This document shows positions 55,698-63,811 of a stretch of 64,000 nt of DNA, piece after piece. The stretch comes from Thiolinea disciformis DSM 14473 (GTDB lineage: Bacteria > Pseudomonadota > Gammaproteobacteria > Thiotrichales > Thiotrichaceae), in contig NZ_AQVE01000003.1 of NCBI RefSeq assembly GCF_000371925.1, positions 174,218 to 238,217 of the forward strand. The letters run 5' to 3'. The position numbers were made by a program, and so were the translations under genes. Position 1 is the first letter of the stretch, and each line of letters opens with the position of its first letter. The notes beneath the pieces were generated by a model. The model saw only the letters and a list, made by a program, of their open reading frames with translations. It did not search any database and was not told the origin of the DNA.

Positions 55698-57143
55698 TTA
55701 TTTAGATAAGTCCGTTTCTGCCTTTTGAATGGCAGCAAACTCCTCTTCAGGCGTGCCCGCTACCAAATGATGACGGCTATAGAAGGCGAAATAAGCGATC
55801 AACACCGCATAAATAACCGCTCCCCCGATTAACACACGCTGATCTACCAAAAAACCAGCAATTAAGGCGATGATGGCTAAGACTAAGCCTAAACCAGACG
55901 TAAAAATACCGAATGGTGTCTTATAAGGACGTGGTAAATCAGGGCGCGCTAAACGTAATTTGATATGGGATGCGAGCATCAAAACATAAGAAATCGTTGC
56001 ACCGAATACAGCCACTAAAATTAGCAAATCACCTTGCTTAGTGAGTGATAAGAAAAATCCAATCACCCCTGGAATAATTAAAGCCCAAGTAGGCGCTTTA
56101 TTCTTATTAGTAATAGACAAAGCACGCGGCAAATAACCGGCGCGGGATAGGGCAAAAATCTGACGTGAATAGGCATAGATAATCGAGAAAAAGCTAGCAA
56201 TGAGACCTGCTAAACCTACAACATTAACGAAACTCGCCATCCACGTGGATTCACCATACGCTTTTTTCAAGGCTTGCACGAGGGGATCGCCAGAAGCTTT
56301 TAAGGCATCACTGCCTGCACCACCAGGGCCTACGAATAAAATTAAGAGCGCAAAGGCCAAGAGCAATAACATCGCACCAATTAAACCACGCGGTAAATCC
56401 CGCGCAGGATTTTTAGTTTCCTCCGCTGCCAAAGGCACGCCCTCAACGGCGAGGAAAAACCAAATGGCATAGGGAATCGCTGCCCAAATTCCCACATAGC
56501 CTAAAGGTAAGAAGGGACTTGCGCCTGCGGCTTCAGTGACCGGAATGTCATATAAATTCGCGCTATTAAAATGCGGTAGCATCGCTACAATAAAAACAAT
56601 CAGCGCCACCACAGCAATCGCTGTAATCACAAACATGATTTTCAAGGCTTCACCAGCCCCTAATAAATGCAAACCCACAAACAGCACATAAGCCAGCAAA
56701 TAAATCGGCCATCCGCCAATACCGAATAAGGATTCGCAATAAGCACCAATAAATACCGCAATGGCAGCGGGCGCAATCGCATATTCAATTAATACTGCCG
56801 TGCCGGTTAAAAATCCGCCCCAAGCACCAAAAGCTGTACGGGCAAAACTATAGCCCCCGCCCGCACTAGGAATCATGGAGGATAATTCGGACAAACTAAA
56901 ACAAAGACATAAATACATGACTGCCATCAATAGAGTGGCAATAAACATGCCGCCCCAACCGCCTTGCGCTAAACCAAAATTCCAGCCTGCAAAATCGCCG
57001 GAAACCACATACGCAACGCCTAAACCAACCAATAAAATCCAGCCCGCTGCGCCTTGTTTAAGCTGGCGATTGGCAAAATATTCAGAGTCAACTTGTTCTA
57101 AAGAAACGGAGGATGAGGAAGGAGACGATTTATTGACACTCAT
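55698..57143 (-). CDS. eat: Ethanolamine permease (APC superfamily)
   Basis: 481 residues from the ATG at 57143, chosen because AGGAG lies nine bases upstream; an upstream in-frame extension is rejected. The N-terminal Ser-rich tail is followed by about 12 TM segments beginning LKQGAAGWILLVGLGVAYVVSGDFAGWNFGLAQGG, a typical start of Eat permeases. SMIPSAGGGYSFARTAFG (APC motif) and WFFLAVEGVPLAAEETKNPARDLPRG follow. It is first in an eat-eutB-eutC operon (15-base gap), which decides the substrate call. A minimal set like this supports ethanolamine use as nitrogen source. Confidence 0.93.
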   Translation of the reverse strand: MSVNKSSPSSSSVSLEQVDSEYFANRQLKQGAAGWILLVGLGVAYVVSGDFAGWNFGLAQGGWGGMFIATLLMAVMYLCLCFSLSELSSMIPSAGGGYSFARTAFGAWGGFLTGTAVLIEYAIAPAAIAVFIGAYCESLFGIGGWPIYLLAYVLFVGLHLLGAGEALKIMFVITAIAVVALIVFIVAMLPHFNSANLYDIPVTEAAGASPFLPLGYVGIWAAIPYAIWFFLAVEGVPLAAEETKNPARDLPRGLIGAMLLLLAFALLILFVGPGGAGSDALKASGDPLVQALKKAYGESTWMASFVNVVGLAGLIASFFSIIYAYSRQIFALSRAGYLPRALSITNKNKAPTWALIIPGVIGFFLSLTKQGDLLILVAVFGATISYVLMLASHIKLRLARPDLPRPYKTPFGIFTSGLGLVLAIIALIAGFLVDQRVLIGGAVIYAVLIAYFAFYSRHHLVAGTPEEEFAAIQKAETDLSK

Positions 57144-57330
57144 AACAGCAGCTCCTGTGGTGTGATAAGCCATGCTGACCATGTTAGCGGCTAGACTCTA
57201 CTAGCTTTAGCGCTTTTGTCTAAGGCTATATCTCAAACTAGGTTGGTGGAAGGTTGGCTTAAACTGCTTATCACTCAAGCAATTGTCACGTGATTTTTCG
57301 CTGATGAAGTGGTCGCTAGAAAGACAGGCG

Positions 57331-58434
57331 CTACGAATAAACTTGGAATAATTTACTGTGATGATTCGTGTGGGCACAAATCCGGCAATAGACTTGCTCA
57401 CTTTGCCCGATGGGATAATGAAAGGCTGTACCACAAGCTTTACATTTATTGACTTTAAGCGCTAACACTGACTGATGTTGGGGTTGCATAACCTTTACAC
57501 TGACCGCCTCACGATCACAAGCATCTTCACACAAGTGACAACCTGTGCAGCGCTCGGCTAGCATTCGATAAGCAATGGCTACTTTAGAATCGGCATCTTG
57601 CTCCAGTTGCAAGGCTTCATGCGGGCATAAACGTACACAAGCATTGCAGCCATTGCAACGTATAGCATCAATAGAGGGTACATAAGGAAAAACAGGGTCT
57701 AAGTCTTGGTCCTGCTCAGCTTCCGGTAAGCGTATCGGCCATGGCTCTAAGGTAGCTTGCGTTGCTTGAGCGGCCTCCAGTTGTTCGAGCGTAGATTCAC
57801 TCGCTAAGGTGATGGCTTTGCGCAGAAAATCGCGGCGTGCCACTGGCTCAACCGACTCTGGCTGAACCAAAGCTAAGGTTTTACGGTAATTTGACCAATT
57901 TTCAATAGTCAATTCGGCATGGCGCAAGGTGGTTTTGCCACGACTCGCTAATAAGGTATTTAAGCGCGCTACTTGCTCACGAAACACATCCTGTTGAGGA
58001 TAGCGTGGACAGGTCTGGCAATGCGCACGGCAAGACAGCATTTGTACATAACCATCATTCCAGTAACCTAAAAGCTGCGCCATATTGATTGAATGAAGGC
58101 AGGGAATGATCCCCACATTTGATTGGCTGCCCGCAATAGCTTCGCAAGCGAACAATAAAGTTTTATGATTTTCGAGTTTGCGTAAAGCAGGGCGTAAATC
58201 GACTTCTAGGGCAGATTCGGGGCAAACACCAACGCACAAGCCGCAACCATCGCAGGCTTGTGTGTCAATTTTCAAGCTATCGTCATCCAGAATCCACGCA
58301 TTGCGCGGACAACTATCCACACAACGCGTACAAGTCGAAACCTCACAGCGGCTATGCACACAACGCTCAGGAATGACCTCAGGAATAGTCCACTCTTGGC
58401 GTAATTGTTGAAACCAATTAGGCTTCACTACCAT
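57331..58434 (-). CDS. Multi-cluster 4Fe-4S ferredoxin-type protein
   Basis: 367 residues, soluble. Two ferredoxin pairs: CEVSTCTRCVDSCP with CDGCGLCVGVCP in the N-terminal third, and CNGCNACVRLCP with CTGCHLCEDACD in the C-terminal third, so up to four [4Fe-4S] clusters. Between them, a segment with CEAIAG, PCLHSINMAQLLGYWNDG and CRAHCQTCP resembles a degenerate Cys-rich domain found in FeS regulators. The end has CKACGTAF...CRICAHTNHH, a zinc-ribbon-like motif. It is the last gene of the molybdoenzyme operon, 3 bases after the TorD-like gene. Likely role: electron carrier or maturation partner; it resembles NapF-type proteins in concept, but no precise family is claimed. Confidence 0.75.
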   Translation of the reverse strand: MVVKPNWFQQLRQEWTIPEVIPERCVHSRCEVSTCTRCVDSCPRNAWILDDDSLKIDTQACDGCGLCVGVCPESALEVDLRPALRKLENHKTLLFACEAIAGSQSNVGIIPCLHSINMAQLLGYWNDGYVQMLSCRAHCQTCPRYPQQDVFREQVARLNTLLASRGKTTLRHAELTIENWSNYRKTLALVQPESVEPVARRDFLRKAITLASESTLEQLEAAQATQATLEPWPIRLPEAEQDQDLDPVFPYVPSIDAIRCNGCNACVRLCPHEALQLEQDADSKVAIAYRMLAERCTGCHLCEDACDREAVSVKVMQPQHQSVLALKVNKCKACGTAFHYPIGQSEQVYCRICAHTNHHSKLFQVYS

Positions 58435-58437
58435 GTT

Positions 58438-59208
58438 TTACCAGCTCGGTGCTACACCCGGAACATAAGGCATTGGTTTGATCGGCGTAACCTGAACCCG
58501 ACGACGCGCTTTAATTTCAACCTCAATTTCTTCATGACTGCGGCGTGGCGTTTCAAGAATATCGGCTAGATGATCGCGTACTTGCTCACCATATAAAGCC
58601 GTAAGCACAGCCAAGCTTGCATAAAACGGGGTTGCGCAACGCTGTGCGACGCGCCGCCCAAAGGGCAATAACCAGCGCAGCAGGTGTTCATCCATGAACC
58701 AAGCTGCTTCCTTCAGTAAAGCCAGTGGCTCATCCGTATTAGCGGCCTTTTCCAATAAAGCCGACACAAAAAGCAATTCATTAACGAGATGATCATCCGC
58801 CATAACACGCCAATTTGGCACCACTAAGTCATGCTTTTCATAACATTCGCGTACGTCAAACATTGGCTGTTGACAGATTAACTCTTCATCGTCAATCCAC
58901 ACCGATTCACTAGGATAGGAATGCAAACTCCCATTTAAATAAATCGATGCAAAGTCACAAGCCAAAGCATCAAACTCCTTACTCGGAATAGTTGGCTGCC
59001 ATGACTTTAATAAGGTGCGCAATTGCTCAGCGACTGCTGGCGCATCCGCGTGCAATAAACTCAAGCCTAAACTATCGGGAAACTGTTGTGCTTGCAGCTC
59101 TTTTATACGCTCTTCCGTGAGCTCAACCGCATTCAAGTCCGCTAGCAGCCGTAAATCGGCTGCTGCAGCATGGCAAAATAAGGAAACTAAATTTGCCGTA
59201 TCCGCCAT
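58438..59208 (-). CDS. TorD/DmsD-family molybdoenzyme chaperone
   Basis: 256 residues, all helical. TorD-type chaperones bind the Tat signal of a molybdoenzyme and hold it for cofactor insertion. Family pattern: LFCHAAAADLRLLADLNAVEL near the N-terminus, then a middle segment CDFASIYLNGSLHSYPSESVWIDDEELICQQPMFDVRECYEKHDL (split, about 85-130), which corresponds to the D-Y-...-P-y-eS...... motif, then ELLFVSALLEKAA and DEHLLRWLLPFGRRVAQR. It sits directly after the DmsB-like gene (shared base), so the DmsA-like protein is the obvious client. The last about 30 residues are Pro-rich. Confidence 0.88.
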   Translation of the reverse strand: MADTANLVSLFCHAAAADLRLLADLNAVELTEERIKELQAQQFPDSLGLSLLHADAPAVAEQLRTLLKSWQPTIPSKEFDALACDFASIYLNGSLHSYPSESVWIDDEELICQQPMFDVRECYEKHDLVVPNWRVMADDHLVNELLFVSALLEKAANTDEPLALLKEAAWFMDEHLLRWLLPFGRRVAQRCATPFYASLAVLTALYGEQVRDHLADILETPRRSHEEIEVEIKARRRVQVTPIKPMPYVPGVAPSW

Positions 59209-59957
59209 TAGTTAGTTGCTCCTTGCGCGGGGCTTGCCTGTTGTGCAGGCGTTGCCGCTGTACCATTGTCAAAAGGTTTTACACCCTCTGGAACACCTTT
59301 ACTGTGCGCTACGAAGACAATCGATGGATGCGTTAGCTCTGGATCAGCCATACTCTTTACCTGCCCAACAACAGTTTCATGCTCAGCACGGGCTTTAGTT
59401 TGGTAAGTGCCTGCGCGCAATTGGTCGATTGGACCAATGTCCAATACCCGCATCATGCACGCCATCACACAATAAGGCTTGCGTCCTGCATCAATCTCAT
59501 CCACACACATATTGCACTTGGAAACAATATTTTGCTCTGGAATAAATTGTGGTGCACCAAACGGACAGGCAGCCTCACAGCGCCGACAACCGATACACAA
59601 AGTCGAATCGATATCGACAATCCCATCCTTAACACGCTTGTAGATAGCACCCGTTGGGCAAGTTGGCAAGCAACCTGGCTCAGCGCAGTGGTTACAAGAC
59701 ATATTCACCTTATAGGCATAGACCTCAGGATAAGTACCACCTTCAATATACATCACCCGACGGAAGCGTGGACCAGGCGGTAGACCATTCTTGTCCTTAC
59801 AAGCAATTTCACAAGCACGGCAGCCGATACAGTCGACATTATTATGAATAAAGCCAAGCTGCATCTCAGGTTTTACGGGCGTATAAACCTCTTTCTTGCG
59901 GCGCTTGATCGCGTCGGTGATCTTTGCCCTATCGTTTTGAACGTTTTCATTAGCCAT
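59208..59957 (-). CDS. dmsB: DmsB-like four-cluster FeS electron-transfer subunit
   Basis: 249 residues. Four ferredoxin-type Cys clusters are visible in the DmsB order: CIGCRACEIACKDKNG, CNHCAEPGCLPTCP, CIGCRRCEAACPFGAPQF and CNMCVDEIDAGRKPYCVMACMM. It passes electrons to the Mo subunit across the periplasmic side of the membrane. The C-terminal extension (about 210-249, Pro/Ala-rich) is longer than in E. coli DmsB (205 residues). It follows the catalytic subunit gene by 20 bases, with AAGGAG upstream. No DmsC/NrfD-type anchor gene follows. Confidence 0.92.
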   Translation of the reverse strand: MANENVQNDRAKITDAIKRRKKEVYTPVKPEMQLGFIHNNVDCIGCRACEIACKDKNGLPPGPRFRRVMYIEGGTYPEVYAYKVNMSCNHCAEPGCLPTCPTGAIYKRVKDGIVDIDSTLCIGCRRCEAACPFGAPQFIPEQNIVSKCNMCVDEIDAGRKPYCVMACMMRVLDIGPIDQLRAGTYQTKARAEHETVVGQVKSMADPELTHPSIVFVAHSKGVPEGVKPFDNGTAATPAQQASPAQGATN

Positions 59958-59977
59958 AAAACAGTCTCCTTAGGGAA

Positions 59978-62536
59978 TCACAGATCGCGTCTAAACACGT
60001 GGCTACGTGCTGTTGCTAATTGATCCCAGCCCGGCTTATGCGCCAGATCGGTCTTTTTAACATTAACCAAAATTGTATTATAAGCAAATGCACCGGCTGG
60101 ACTTGGTTCATCCAAGGTCAGCACATCGGCATTACCGGCACGGTCAATACCATTCTCATCCAGGTCAAGCCATGCCCCTTCATGTAACACCATGACCCCT
60201 GGCATACAACGCTCGGTGACATAGGCCGGAACGACCACTGTGCCACGGTCATTGAACACTTCAACGGTATCACCCGTTTTAATGCCTAGCTTTTTCGCAT
60301 CAGAAGCATTAATCGTTACTTCCTGCTCATAAGTCTCACGCAGCCAACCGATATTGTTGAAGATCGAGTGTGTACGCCAACGTGGATGCGGTGTCACTAA
60401 ATGGAAAGGATGTTTTTCCAACTTTTCTTTCGGACTACCTAAATATTCCCAAGGCTCAATCCATTTTGGAATAGCTGGAATATGATAACCATAAGCAGTC
60501 TTCGTCCAATCGTCATATTGCGCCAGTGAAGTCGAGAAAATCTCAATTTTGCCAGACGGCGTTTCCCACTTCACACCTTTCTCAATATTATCTTGGAAGG
60601 CTACATGCGGACGCTCTAATTTAAACTTATAGATACCATGCTTCTTAAACTCTTCCCACGACATCTCAACATGCTGATGATGTTGCACACCCTCCCACCA
60701 CGCCACCAAATAGGCTTCATCCACAGGATCATCATTCACAAAATACTCGCGTGTCGCCCGTGGATTGTACTTTTTACCAAACGCATCACCACCGAGGCGA
60801 TAGGCTAATTCGGTATAAATTTGGAAGTCGGTTTTACTTTCGCCCATTGGCTGAATAACCTTTGGACGGTGGATATAGTAGTGACCCTTATACCATGGCA
60901 AAGCAACGTCATGACGTTCAAAGTGCGTCGCAACTGGGAATAAAACGTCAGCATATAAACCAGAAGGGGTAATGGTTGAATCATTACAAACCACCAAATC
61001 CAGTTTCTTAATCGCTTGAATTTCTTTATTGATATTGGTGAGCTGGTTGAACCAGTCTGAACCTTGCCAGAAAATCCCACGAATATTCGGAATCACGCCA
61101 TCGCCCGCTTTACCGCCCGGCCACAAACCAATTTCTTCGCGTTTTACATTGGGATAATTGAGTACACAATGCGCCCAACGATCTGATTTGATCGACTCAT
61201 AGAACACATTCGCGTATTCATCATAAGGGTAAGCGACTGACTCAGAGTGCCAACCTTTACCGATACCCTCTGCGCAACCACCTAACACGCCGATATTGCC
61301 TGTCATGGCCTGTAAAGCCGCCGCCATACGATTATATTGTTCACCATAAGCATTACGCCCCGGCGCCCATGAGGCTTTCAAAGCCGCTGGCTTCGTAGTG
61401 GCATACATTTGCGCAAGCTTTTTAATATCGTCGGCAGATACACCGCAAATCTGTGATGCCCACTCTGGCGTTTTAGGCGTATTGTCGTACTTACCTAAAA
61501 TATAATCTTTAAAGTTCTCTTGGCCTTGTGCCCAATCTGGCATGGTGCCAGCGTCCATCCCTTGAACGAACTTATTAATGAAGTCTTGGTCATGCCAATT
61601 ATTCGCGAAGATGTGGTAAGCCATACCCGCCATCATCGCCGCATCCGTGTTCGGACGTACCGGAATCCACCACGCATCATAGGCTGCGGCTGAATCGGTA
61701 TATTGCGGATCGACTAAGACAAACTTACAACCTTTTTGTTTCGCCATGCGCATGTAATAGAAAGTATTACCGCCGTGGAAGGTGTAAGCTGGGTTCCAAC
61801 CCCACATAATGATCAATTTGGAATGTGCGAAGGTATCGTCTTCATTACCATCTTGAATCGTGCCAAACGTAATCCTTGAGCTGAACTTGGTTCCTTCATA
61901 AGAAGGAATCGACCAAGAGCTAGTACGGCAACCATACATACCCAAGAAACGACCCAATAAACCTTCAACTTGGTCAGATTTGTGCAGGACACCATAAGAT
62001 GCGCCCGCATAAGATTGATCAAGCAAAGCGGTTGGGCCATACTTTTGCTTAATCTCTTCCATCTTTCCTGCAACGAGATCCAGCGCTGTATCCCAAGAGG
62101 CGCGCTTAAACTTACCTTCACCGCGTTCGCCAGTGCGAATCATCGGATATAGCAAGCGTTCTTGGGAATAAAGACGGGCACGGTATGAACGTCCACGCAA
62201 ACAAGCACGGACTTGAGGCTCTTCAAAAGTATCTTTACCGAATTCACCACCAGCTTGATAACGCCCATCATCCGTAGAAAGACGTACGATAACATCACCT
62301 TTTTTATGGGCGATGAGCGCATGACGTGAACCGCAGTTGTGTGCACAACTGGTTACAACAGTTGTTAAGTCATTGTCACGTGGGTAAGGCCCATAAGCAA
62401 AAGCCTTAGCCTCTTTGGACTTTACGGTTAAACCACCTGCTGCAAGCGCTGCTGAACCCAAAGCCGAGGTTTTTAAGAAGCTGCGGCGATCCATTTTAAG
62501 AGCTGCCGCTAATTTATCTTGCCAACTTATAGTCAT
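59978..62536 (-). CDS. dmsA: DmsA-like molybdopterin oxidoreductase catalytic subunit
   Basis: 852 residues. Tat signal with RRSFLK (17-22) and the Ala-rich h-region give export folded with cofactor. FeS motif CAHNCGSRH (64-72), with Cys112 in VRACLRG; position 72 is His where DmsA has Cys. LLDQSYAGASYG, WSIPSYEG (Ser212 aligned with the Mo-ligand Ser of DmsA), IIMWGWNPAYTFHGG, DPQYTDSAAAYDAWWIPVRPNTDAAMM and PFHLVTPHPRWRTHSIFNN (split) are bisMGD-domain segments. Closest in pattern to E. coli DmsA, so an S- or N-oxide reductase-type enzyme is likely, but the substrate is unproven. It follows a pentahaem cytochrome gene by 15 bases. ATG has GAGG upstream. Confidence 0.9.
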   Translation of the reverse strand: MTISWQDKLAAALKMDRRSFLKTSALGSAALAAGGLTVKSKEAKAFAYGPYPRDNDLTTVVTSCAHNCGSRHALIAHKKGDVIVRLSTDDGRYQAGGEFGKDTFEEPQVRACLRGRSYRARLYSQERLLYPMIRTGERGEGKFKRASWDTALDLVAGKMEEIKQKYGPTALLDQSYAGASYGVLHKSDQVEGLLGRFLGMYGCRTSSWSIPSYEGTKFSSRITFGTIQDGNEDDTFAHSKLIIMWGWNPAYTFHGGNTFYYMRMAKQKGCKFVLVDPQYTDSAAAYDAWWIPVRPNTDAAMMAGMAYHIFANNWHDQDFINKFVQGMDAGTMPDWAQGQENFKDYILGKYDNTPKTPEWASQICGVSADDIKKLAQMYATTKPAALKASWAPGRNAYGEQYNRMAAALQAMTGNIGVLGGCAEGIGKGWHSESVAYPYDEYANVFYESIKSDRWAHCVLNYPNVKREEIGLWPGGKAGDGVIPNIRGIFWQGSDWFNQLTNINKEIQAIKKLDLVVCNDSTITPSGLYADVLFPVATHFERHDVALPWYKGHYYIHRPKVIQPMGESKTDFQIYTELAYRLGGDAFGKKYNPRATREYFVNDDPVDEAYLVAWWEGVQHHQHVEMSWEEFKKHGIYKFKLERPHVAFQDNIEKGVKWETPSGKIEIFSTSLAQYDDWTKTAYGYHIPAIPKWIEPWEYLGSPKEKLEKHPFHLVTPHPRWRTHSIFNNIGWLRETYEQEVTINASDAKKLGIKTGDTVEVFNDRGTVVVPAYVTERCMPGVMVLHEGAWLDLDENGIDRAGNADVLTLDEPSPAGAFAYNTILVNVKKTDLAHKPGWDQLATARSHVFRRDL

Positions 62537-62551
62537 GATCTACCTCGTGCT

Positions 62552-63706
62552 CTACTGTGCTGTTTGCGTTGCGGGAGCAGCCGCAGCTTGTTGATCAGAT
62601 GATTTATTGGCTTCAGGATTTTCAATTAAGAAGCGTAAATCTGATTCGGTGGGACGATCCTTTGCCCAATCTGGCGCTGGTGTAGCACCCGGCCATGCAT
62701 GACGTGGGTAAGGATTGTTAATGCGATACCAAGAACGACCACCATGGCAACCAAAGCAAGAATCACTATTAGCAGCGCCTTCTTTTTCAATGGCGTCTGC
62801 TTTTAGGAAGTTCACTTGGTGACGTGTCGTACGAATAGCCGCATGACACAATAAACAATTGTTTTGAACGGAAGCACCACTTTCATGCCAAGGCCCTGTT
62901 AAGCCCATTTGTTGGTAAGGGAATTGACCGTGGCACATTAAGCAAACTTTGGGATCAACCATCTTACGCATGGTTAAACCAGCATCTTGCACATCGGCTG
63001 AGGTAAAATTCGTTTCTTCACGGACATTATTACCCTGATGGCAAGTTGCACAGCTCATATTCGCCACTTTATTAATGAAAGGTGCTGTTAAATGGCGTTG
63101 ATGAAAGGTGAGCTGATCGCCTTGATAAGTATCTAAAGTCTGATACCACGCTAAGGTATTTACTTTTTGTAAACCCGCTGGAGAAGCATCACGTGTATTA
63201 GTGTTCAATACGTCCTGATGGCATTTCAAGCAAGTTTCATTGCTAGCTTTATAGATAGCTGGCTTTTGGTGAATAGGATGCCAACGTGCAGTTTCATAAT
63301 CCAACTTGCTGACATCGATTGCATTCAATTGAGCAATAACATCATCCGCTTCTTTTTGTTGCTCTGGCGTCAGAAGCTTTTGCAAAGCCTCTGCGGGCTT
63401 CATGATTGCTACAGGCGCTGGTGCAGGCGTTGCTGCTGTTGCGGCCGGAGTCGTCGCTGTCGTAGCTGCTGCTGGCGCAGGTTGAGCGTTCATTAATTCT
63501 TCAGGCACATAAAATATAGGTGCTGAAGGATTGCTTGGTGCAACAACGGTCTCCGCTGCTGCTTGTACTTGTGGCACTATAGGGTCAGCAGCAGGTGAAA
63601 TAGTATTAACCACTATCCCGCCAAGGACAGCTACCACACCCACCACTGCAAGTAATCCACCGGCAGCTAGCGACCCTAGCGCCCACTTTTCCTTACCTGA
63701 ACTCAT
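62552..63706 (-). CDS. Membrane-anchored pentahaem c-type cytochrome
   Basis: 384 residues. An uncleaved N-terminal TM segment (about 10-36, LGSLAAGGLLAVVGVVAVLGG) and a Pro/Ala/Thr linker (about 50-110) precede the haem domain. Five CXXCH motifs: CLKCH (159), CATCH (219), CLMCH (255), CLLCH (284) and CFGCH (317). Extra His residues (HPIHQKP, HQRH, HESG, RHQ) are possible distal ligands. It is a NapC/NirT-like electron conduit in concept, but with a different haem domain. In the operon it precedes the DmsA-like gene, so it likely replaces the DmsC quinol dehydrogenase as the membrane link. Confidence 0.88.
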   Translation of the reverse strand: MSSGKEKWALGSLAAGGLLAVVGVVAVLGGIVVNTISPAADPIVPQVQAAAETVVAPSNPSAPIFYVPEELMNAQPAPAAATTATTPAATAATPAPAPVAIMKPAEALQKLLTPEQQKEADDVIAQLNAIDVSKLDYETARWHPIHQKPAIYKASNETCLKCHQDVLNTNTRDASPAGLQKVNTLAWYQTLDTYQGDQLTFHQRHLTAPFINKVANMSCATCHQGNNVREETNFTSADVQDAGLTMRKMVDPKVCLMCHGQFPYQQMGLTGPWHESGASVQNNCLLCHAAIRTTRHQVNFLKADAIEKEGAANSDSCFGCHGGRSWYRINNPYPRHAWPGATPAPDWAKDRPTESDLRFLIENPEANKSSDQQAAAAPATQTAQ

Positions 63707-63737
63707 AAATATTCTGCTCGCCGCTTAAGATTAAGCC

Positions 63738-63786
63738 CTACAGGCAGGAGATCCCGCCTGTAGAACGTGATCGTTGATTAACGATC
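63738..63786. other. Two adjacent hairpins between the Gly-Met repeat gene and the cytochrome gene
   Basis: Within a 105-base gap there are two perfect inverted repeats: CTACAGGC / GCCTGTAG (63738-63763, 10-base centre) and GATCGTT / AACGATC (63769-63786, four-base loop). Neither has a T tract, so they are not standard terminators. They could stabilise or process the mRNA and set different levels for the two gene products. Confidence 0.6.
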
Positions 63787-63811
63787 GGTTTGATTGACTA
63801 CCAGAGTAAAC

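Noticed and set aside
57144..57330. Possible cobalamin riboswitch or promoter elements upstream of the ethanolamine operon
   Set aside because: No B12-box-like sequence or convincing -35/-10 pair could be found; the region is too short for a full cobalamin riboswitch.
62140..62346. Minus-strand alternative frames inside the DmsA-like gene
   Set aside because: They lie in another frame of a gene with continuous molybdoenzyme motifs; frameshift is not indicated.
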